Position numbers and translations under genes: made by a program. The notes beneath the pieces are model-generated. The model ran no database searches. It had not been told where the DNA came from and saw only the letters and a program-made list of their open reading frames with translations. DNA of 64,000 nucleotides from Zygnema cylindricum (lineage: Eukaryota; Streptophyta; Zygnematophyceae; Zygnematales; Zygnemataceae), in assembly GCA_037447655.1 (NCBI GenBank), contig JBBHKE010001271.1:1-64000 (forward strand). Reading direction: 5' to 3'. Shown here one piece after another: positions 57,556-64,000 of this stretch. The first letter of the stretch is position 1; the number at the start of each line of letters is the position of its first letter.

Positions 57556-58621
57556 TGTAGAAATTGATGGTTCCTTTTTAAGTATTTTCTAGGTCTAAAC
57601 TAAAATACAGAAAGAAGCTAAGGCAGTCTATCTCTAACTTCTCTCTCCAACTCCCACACTTGTCGCAGTCACTGGGAAGTTGGAGTGGAAGCTAAAGCCA
57701 TGGCTACCTTGGCTATCCACATATTTACGGAAAATAGATTAGTTTATTTACCGATAAGTTTATTTACTAAAAGGGTAGATGTCAGAACCAGGATTTCATC
57801 TTGGTACCTACGGAATAATAGGTAGCCGGTAGCCTGTAATCCTAACCGTTAAGTCTAAGACTAACTATACATGGTATTGGATTTGATATTTATTTAAATA
57901 TAATTACGTAGGATAATTCATTTAACTGCAAAAGTTCACGGGATACATAGATCCTGTTTTGTAAAAGTACGGATTTCGATATGGATAAGAAACGAGTACC
58001 GCGCATTTTGTTTCTTTTACGAAACAAATATCGCACAAGCATTTATGAGGGCTACGATTGAAATTTGCATTCAATCGGACGGTCGAAATGAAAGCCGAGA
58101 TCGCGGAAGAGATTCGCGGTGGTTTGTGGTCATGGCCACATCGGATGACACGTGGCAGAAAGACATTGGATCGTGGCATCTCCGGGGATTGAGGGAGCGA
58201 ATTTGGATATACCACGTGTCGACATTTAGGCCATGTTGTACAGTATTCCTACGGGAAGGACACCGGCAGCTGTACTTTTGTGTACGGAAGAGTAATATGA
58301 TTGGTCCATACATCAGTAGATAGAGTTTGTGAGAGAGATACGACTTAGAAAAAATTGGTAGATATGACCCTCTCTCCCAGAGAGCTTTTGTACAAAAGGT
58401 CAGCTTTGACCCTCTTTAACTTACTGCTCACGGGAGCAAATTCAAAGATTTTTTTTTCTATACAGTCAACAGAGTCTTGCCTTCATAGGGGTGAAGGTGG
58501 TCAGAGTTCTTGTTTGCCAGGATGGCAGTTATTCTTGCTGAAACACAAAGCGGTCAGGGTTATCCTATAGGCTTCTTAGAAGCTGTGAACTCTGAGGACT
58601 TATGGAGGTCTCAGAGTTTCA
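57556..58621 (+). repeat. 3' LTR of A3
   Basis: TGTAGAAATTGATGG...CTCAGAGTTTCA, 1066 bp, preceded by AAAATAAGGGGAG. Confidence 0.9.
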
Positions 58622-58626
58622 CTATC

Positions 58627-58739
58627 CACCCTTCAGTGACTACAACAAGTGTGGGGGCTTGGAGAAGGGAAATAGAGGCAGACTGCCTCTGCCTTTTTCA
58701 TATCCTAATACAGAACTAGAAAATACACAAATCTCAACA
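58627..58739 (-). mobile_element. Solo LTR 'D2', remaining part
   Basis: It continues the LTR from 52151 ('ccttcagtgactacaacaag') and ends ATCTCAACA before the second GCTAC. Confidence 0.8.
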
Positions 58740-59450
58740 GCTACACCTCTTTTGTCCACTTTGCGATTCTCACCTGCTTAGTTCACTACCGCCCTCCGAT
58801 TTCGCTTTGGCCTCCCCCATCCTTTTTTACTTGGCTCCCTTGTTTGTGCATGTGGTCGCGTCTTGGGGGCCGATGGTGTCCATTTGCTTCGTTGCTCATA
58901 TAGGGGAGATTTGATCCAAACGCACGACACTATTCGTGGCGCTTTTGTGACTTTCACTTCGGAGAGGGGCTTTTCAGTGCGTCGGGAGGTTTCTCACATT
59001 CTTCCCTCGCGTCGGATCGATGTTGTTTTGCTTGATGGTTCCCGTCGCATTTTCGATCATATAGTTTTGGCAAACCCTTTTTAGGCGGCTCGACATGTTA
59101 AGGTGGCAGCTCGTGATGTCGTTAAGGTGAAGGAGCGTGATTATGCTCACCAAGACCCTATGTACGACTTTATTTCGATGGCTGTCGAGATATTTGGTTG
59201 TTTGAGTGTTGCAATGGATGAGTTTCTTTGTACTTGCGCTCGACGTGCTTTCGAGCGTCGAGGACCTAGGAGCCTTCTTCCTTTTGTCCTTACTTCTTTT
59301 ATCGTCAACGCGTATCTCTGGCTTTATAGCGAGTGCAGGCTTGTATTCTCCTCCGATCGACTATCGGTGTTATGGATTGTCGTCGTGTTCTGGACCTCTC
59401 TCAACGTGCTCCCTCGGGTTAGGGGGACTTACAAGGTTGCTTTTTTTTAG
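58740..59450 (+). pseudogene. C-terminal remnant of a non-LTR (LINE-type) retrotransposon ORF
   Basis: One frame (58740 onward) with stops at about 58779 and 59082. It reads FTTALRFRFGLPHPFLLGSL, then CACGRVLGADGVHLLRC, IQTHDTIRGAF, RRIDVVLLDGSRRIFDHIV, then YDFISMAVEIFGCLSVAMDEFL. The arrangement Cys-x-Cys, His-x(3)-Cys, His-Asp followed by an RRID...D.V block resembles the conserved tail after RT in plant and algal LINE-type ORF2 proteins: a zinc-knuckle-like motif and a possible nuclease-like fold, as I recall the family. The RT domain itself is absent. The D2 solo LTR split the ORF at GCTAC. Confidence 0.6.
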
Positions 59451-60870
59451 ATTTTTAATTGAGTTGGGGTTGGGGTTAGAGTTTTGGTTTTGTGAGTTGC
59501 CGTGGTTTTCATTTTGGGGTTTAGGTGCTTTTATTTGCCTTGTTGTTGTTTCCTTTTTTGTTGTTGTGTTCCCGTCGCTCTCCTTGGTTTTTATTGTCCT
59601 AGTAGTTTTTCGGTTTTGGCCATGCCACCCCTTTTGTACCCCTGGACTCAGATGGTATACCATCGTGCTTTTTAATTTATCCTGCATGATGTATATATTT
59701 TTTTTGGGCTCGTCTTTTGTACGTTTAAATAGTTTTCTTTTGGCGTGTTAAAGAAAACGCTCACACCATTGAAAACAATGTTCTGCACTTGGGGTGTACG
59801 TTTATCGGGTTTTTTTCTTATTTTTTAAACTCTTTACTGTTTTAGGGTATTGTACTCTCGGGGAAGTTTATGGCTTTTTCCTTGTTCCCTTCTATTTATG
59901 GGTACTTTTGCATGTAACCGAAACTTAGTCGTGTTACTTTGTTTTTTAGCGAAGATTCTCTGTACAACTTTCAAAGCATTCGGATGTAAACGCAAATATC
60001 CTGTTACTTAAAAAAGTGACTTTCGTAGACGTGTACGAAACAATGTGACAGATGAAGTGGTACACAAAATGAGGCGAAACTTCCACTCGGCTTCAATTTG
60101 AGGCGTCCCTCCGCACGCTGTATAATTTTTGTGACTTCGTGATGTCCGTACGCCACATTGTCGACGTGTCGAAACCCTAAATTACCTTTCGCTGTCGAAC
60201 AGAAATGCGGTTTCGTTTTTCGTTTTACCACTTGGCTACAGGTGCCCGATGTAGTTACTACGCCGTATGTGTGAAGACACGTGTGTTTGAGAGAGACGGC
60301 CCCTGTACGGAAATCAGTGCACGGAAAACAGTACGCACAGGCTGGAAACGTGCAGTGTGTTTTTTTTTGGGTACTCCGCGCACAAAAATTGTAAAAAACT
60401 TTCGACACCTGCGACAGCGTCTGCCTATTTGCTCACCTTATTGGACTTTATTTCAAATCACCTCGCGAGGTGATTTGATGTAAAGTTTGAACATGTGCTG
60501 AAAGGACGCGAAAGTGGATCGAAATGCGCTAGACGACAAATTTCATCGCGCTAAACGACAAACTATACCTTGAATCGTTATTAGCGTATAGAAATTATTA
60601 GTGTAAAGAAAAAATTAGCGTCATTCATTCTAATTTAGTGCCAGGAGACGTGGCAGATTATGGTCCACGTCCTTAAATAGTGTAGTTTATTATATTTAAG
60701 GTATCAATGTCAAAATTTTGGGGTGCCGATATAGTGTACATAAGGCTAATAACGATTCACGGTGTACTGTACGTATAAAGTTTCAGGGTAACGTAACTTG
60801 TACGGTGGGAATTTCTATTATTTGGTACGGCTTCGGATTTTCTCGTTTTTTTCTAAGTTATGGAGGAAAA
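59451..60870. other. Unassigned sequence
   Basis: Apart from the 26-bp palindrome at 60453-60478, no feature is recognised. 59450-59760 is T-rich (an apparent hydrophobic open frame is a composition effect). It may be the 3' UTR of the LINE remnant followed by host DNA. Confidence 0.4.
60453..60478. repeat. Perfect 26-bp palindrome
   Basis: TCAAATCACCTCG followed by its exact reverse complement CGAGGTGATTTGA, with no spacer and the centre at GCGC-like CGCG (60464-60467). Confidence 0.95.
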
Positions 60871-61905
60871 CGACAGAAAATAACTGTAACTTTAGCACAT
60901 GCGAAAGTACCCTAAGAAAAGTAATGGACCAATCAAAGGCGCCCCGAACTAATTTGTCGCGTCGACGTGAGTCTTCCGAAATCCCCACACGTGCGAAAAC
61001 AGCTTTGCGCACGGACAAGCGTCTGCGTCTGCAGTCTGCGGAGCTGAAATTCGAGTCTGCCAAAGTACTGTAACTGCGTAAAAAGGGAGAGACCTAGATT
61101 CGATCCTCGGTCCTATGGATATGAAATGGTCGTCTGTATTATCCGCTAAGTCGTAAATGAATCGTTCGATATATAAGGTTTGATTTGTACTTAAACAAAT
61201 CACGGGCAAGTATTTTATTTAACGGCGAATTGACAAAATTGGGAGATAATGGAGTCGGAAAAAGACGACGACCGAAAAGTACAAACGGCCGCAAAGAACA
61301 TTCTGCGCGGCGTCAGGATCTAACGGACAACATTAATTACCAATTTATAAGCGGACGGCCCTCGTGAGAGCCAATAAACAGGGATAACCCATTTGGCGGC
61401 TACACGCCAAAGAACTGACTGATTTTCACAAGGCATCATCTTACAGGATGCGGAAGAGGAAAGGGACAACACCGTGGCGTCGTTTATGCCACATGGCAGA
61501 TCGTGAGTGGTACAATTTTGTACACAAAGTTTGGTTGCTAATGTATCTTCTATGTACATTGTGTTCTCTACAGTGCTTTGATTTGCCTAGGGTTTAGTTT
61601 ATAAGGGTTGTGAGTAGGTTCTTAAGGGGTTGGACAATTTTTAGAAAGCCCTCTCCTCTAGTGGCCATTTGAGTAAATCGGTTGTCTTTGAACAACCATA
61701 ACTAACTGCTTAGGAGAGCAAATTCAGATATTCTTTTTGCATTCGACTCATGGGAGTCTTGCCCTCACAAGGGTGGGGTTGGTGAGAGTTTTTTCTTGCC
61801 TGGTGGTAAATAATCCTTGATTAACTATATGGGGTCATGGTAATTTTAGAGGCTTAGGTTGAGCTGTGCATTTTGGGTGTCAATGGAGCCCCATTTTGGG
61901 TATCA
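60870..61905 (+). repeat. Old copia LTR, subfamily 'C' (left border estimated)
   Basis: The 3' half shows the family landmarks in order: 'aaccataactaactgcttaggagagcaaattcag' region (61690-61725), GACTC-ATGG-GAGTC (61745-61758), 'cttgccctcacaagggtgggg', and 'tttagaggctt' near 61850. A T-arm-like motif 'agattcgatcctcgg' at about 61095 stands where the U3 stem-loop lies in other LTRs (about 225 bp from the start), which places the left end near 60870. The terminal hairpin zone is duplicated (61870-61915). Confidence 0.55.
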
Positions 61906-61949
61906 ATGGAGCCCCCATAATTTTTGGGGTGCCCATTTTCGAGGGAACA

Positions 61950-63774
61950 TGGTTTATTTATTGAGAAACATTTAAAAGAGGTGCCTTAATTGAAAATGAC
62001 TTTTTGGGGATGGTATCAGGGTACGTGTGGTTTCGTGCACCGAGCAATAGATCCCCACCAGGCTTCAGAGAAGCTCGACTTCCACGAGCATCAAGAGTAG
62101 GCAGAGGAGTGCGTAGAGCTTGAGAGGAAGCTGAGGAAGATGGAGAAACCATTATCATGGATGAAGGGAAAAGAAAGGAGAAAGCCATACCTGTGGCAAC
62201 TGGAGCAGCCACAACTAGAGCAGTAATGACACCAGCTGTATAGAAAACATAGGAGAATGACCAAAAGGTTTGGCAATACAAATATAAGGTGGCCAAACAT
62301 GTCATTTTGAGGAATCTCACTCAAGCAATTGCTCTTCCCCTTCTCAATATAACTAAGTCTGCAAAAGTGTGGGAGTCTCTAGTGAGCCAGTATAAGAGTG
62401 GAACTATTTAGGAACAACAACTCCCAGACTAGAAACTACAAGCCTATATTAATAAAAGTGGAAGCATGCTAGATTTTTGTAATGATCTTGCTGGAATTTA
62501 TGTTGAACTTAAGAGTGTAGGAAAGGTAGAGACAAAGAAACATAAAGTCAATACTCTTATCATAAAAAATCCAGATGAGTATGAAAATATTGTAAACCGG
62601 GTTCAGAAAATTACCTAACATCCGTTGGACTTGGAACTCAATTGTTGGGATGATCTTGGTTTAAAAGAATAATATCAAGCTTTGTCGAGGAAATCATAGT
62701 ATTCAAGCACTTGCTGCTGGTACAGATTAGAATAATCAAAATGGAAGGAAACCTTATAAGCTTTTCGGTGAAGGGGGAAAAGGAGGACAATCTGAGGGAC
62801 CACGAAAGGGTTCCCTGAAAGGAGTATGCCATTTTTGCAAGAAACCCGCGCATTACTTGGCAGATTGGCGGAGCTACAAATAAAGGATGGACAGGCGAAT
62901 TATAGCCAAAGAGTAAAAAAAAAAGCACTTGTGGTAACAAGAGTGGGTGGGGACAAGGAGGAGACACTCGATGAGGAGTTTAAACAACTTCTCTTTGATG
63001 AAAAAATGTAAAGGAAGGACATGGAGACAGAAATTCCAAGATGTCAAAAGTGTGCCTTCGAAGGTATGAAAAAAACATCCGAGGATGGGTGGATCATTGA
63101 CTCAGGCATATCCATGCATATGTGTTGAGATAGAAAATGGTTTACAAAATTGAGAAAGATCCCATGCGTAGAGATAGAGTATGGGGATGGGAGAATTGTC
63201 ACCACTAGTATAGTGGGATCTATACACCTTAAGGTAAGTAGTGAATGGAAAGGTATCCATAGTGGTTTTATTAGATGTTTTGTATATTCCTCAGCTAAAC
63301 AAAAATCTGAAATCTACATCTGTGTAAGATGACAAAAAATTTGAGATAAAGACTAGAAAACGTGTGTTCACTGCTAGCTTTGAAAATGAGGTTTATTTGA
63401 TACCTGAAAAGGGAAGTCAAGGCATGTTTCAGATTGTCTTAAGTAATGAAAAGAAAGGAGTTTTGTATGCTTGTGTAAATGAAATGATGAAATCACATAA
63501 GAGGTTGCGACATGTGCATACTAATAGACTAAAATAAATGAAAAAGAAGGGAGAAGTAGAAGGAATTAAGGTTGATAATGATGTGATTTTGGATGACAGT
63601 AGTAGATGTGCACAAGGGTGTGCACAAGGGAAAGCTCACAGGTAGCCTTTCCCCAAAGTTGTAACTTTAAGAGGAGAAAAGAGTGTTAAATCTATTTCAC
63701 ACTGATAAATGGGGGCCAGCTAAAGTTTCATATATGCTCCCTATCACAGATGATTGGTCTAGGTTCTTTCCTTC
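61950..63774 (+). pseudogene. copia gag-protease-integrase remnant (element C)
   Basis: Gag-like sequence (HVILRNLTQAIALPLLNIT-type near 62295; MLDFCNDLAGIYVELKSVGK at about 62465) contains a zinc knuckle CHFCKKPAHYLADW near 62828 whose last Cys is Trp. The protease region near 63090-63135 (IIDSGISMHMC, then a stop) and the protease core (VEIEYGDGRIVTTSIVGS, 63150-63332) follow. Integrase N-terminus is at 63480-63720 (CAQGKAH; HTDKWGPAKV, with the Ile before Trp changed). Frame breaks are frequent. It is cut at 63774 by another LTR. Confidence 0.8.
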
Positions 63775-64000
63775 AGAAATTCTGTGGTTTCCATTGACCC
63801 ACAGAATGAGCAGCCTATGTAAAGCCTCTAAGATAATATTTGCCCCTTCCACTTTCCCACTCAATAAGCCCCGCCCAGGCAAAAAAAAATTCTAACAACC
63901 CTCACCCTTGTGAGGATAAGACTCCCCTGCGTCAAACGCAAAAAGAATCATTGAATTTGCTCCCTTGAGGAGTAAGTTATGGTTGGTCAAAGATGACCTT
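63775..64000 (-). repeat. Start of a minus-strand copia LTR (runs off the window)
   Basis: It begins AGAAATTCTGTGG (TG changed to AG) with a perfect 9-bp terminal hairpin ATTCTGTGG (63779-63787) / CCACAGAAT (63799-63807), and CCTCAC-CCTT-GTGAGG at 63900-63915. It interrupts the integrase of element C. Confidence 0.8.

Larger units (their letters stand above)
52152..58621 (+). mobile_element. Full-length decayed Ty1/copia element 'A3'
   Basis: Left LTR 52152-53214, primer site 53215-53230 (CGGTATGGGCCCACCC), gag-pol remnant about 53279-57550, PPT, right LTR 57556-58621. Flanking pentamers TTATC (52147-52151) and CTATC (58622-58626) match at 4 of 5. It lies inside solo LTR D2. Confidence 0.9.

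Noticed and set aside
59206-59751. 181-codon hydrophobic ORF
   Set aside because: It overlaps the LINE-type frame (58740-59450), which has recognisable motifs. Hydrophobicity comes from T-rich composition.
61080-61110. tRNA gene suggested by 'agattcgatcctcgg'
   Set aside because: Only a T-arm-like piece is present, with no D-arm, anticodon arm or acceptor pairing. It coincides with the U3 stem-loop position of the copia LTRs.
61895-61915. Canonical 3'-end tRNA-iMet primer site in element C ('gggtatcaatggagcc')
   Set aside because: It resembles TGGTATCAGAGC only loosely, is part of a tandem duplication, and lies within the terminal hairpin region rather than after an LTR end.

Overview
The window is a eukaryotic, repeat-dominated region with no convincing host gene. 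It is built almost entirely of nested retrotransposons: Ty1/copia LTR elements of at least five LTR subfamilies on both strands, two Ty3/gypsy-type elements, and the 3' end of a non-LTR (LINE-type) element. The tRNA complement used as primer site, the gypsy and LINE protein types and the AT-rich filler suggest a green plant or streptophyte. The species cannot be read from the sequence.

Layout. 1-7573: a decayed minus-strand copia element ('E') carrying two later solo LTRs (1988-3039 and 5860-7072). 7574-11200: AT-rich filler with no recognisable gene. 11200-31483: a gypsy-type element or elements on the plus strand, with a gag fragment at 13978-14490 continuing at 27384-29735. They are split by a minus-strand copia ('B1', 14529-27383), which is itself split by a young, nearly intact plus-strand copia ('A1', 20293-26729). 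31484-32929 and 44211-44575: two parts of a minus-strand gypsy pol, separated by a scrambled pile of copia family A pieces (32930-44210). 44576-51045: a full-length, decayed minus-strand copia ('A6'). 51046-59450: remnant of a LINE-type ORF at the right end, split by a solo LTR ('D2'), which is split in turn by a plus-strand copia ('A3', 52152-58621). 59451-60870: unassigned. 60870-63774: an old plus-strand copia ('C'). 63775-64000: start of another minus-strand LTR.

Target-site duplications give the order of insertion in several places: CTTTT for A1, (A/G)GGGT for B1, CAT(C/T)T and CCATT for the two solo LTRs in E, GCTAC for D2, and (C/T)TATC for A3.

A1 is the reference copy: two LTRs of about 1.04 kb, an internal-fragment tRNA-iMet primer site, gag, then protease-integrase-RT-RNase H in one frame broken by a single stop, and a polypurine tract. 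The most interesting signal is RNA-like structure in the copia LTRs. The 3' part of the LTR holds a chain of hairpins, mostly with an AGGG loop. The last one sits beside the primer site and its stem has been re-formed with different bases in different subfamilies. A second re-formed stem-loop lies near the 5' end of the LTR.
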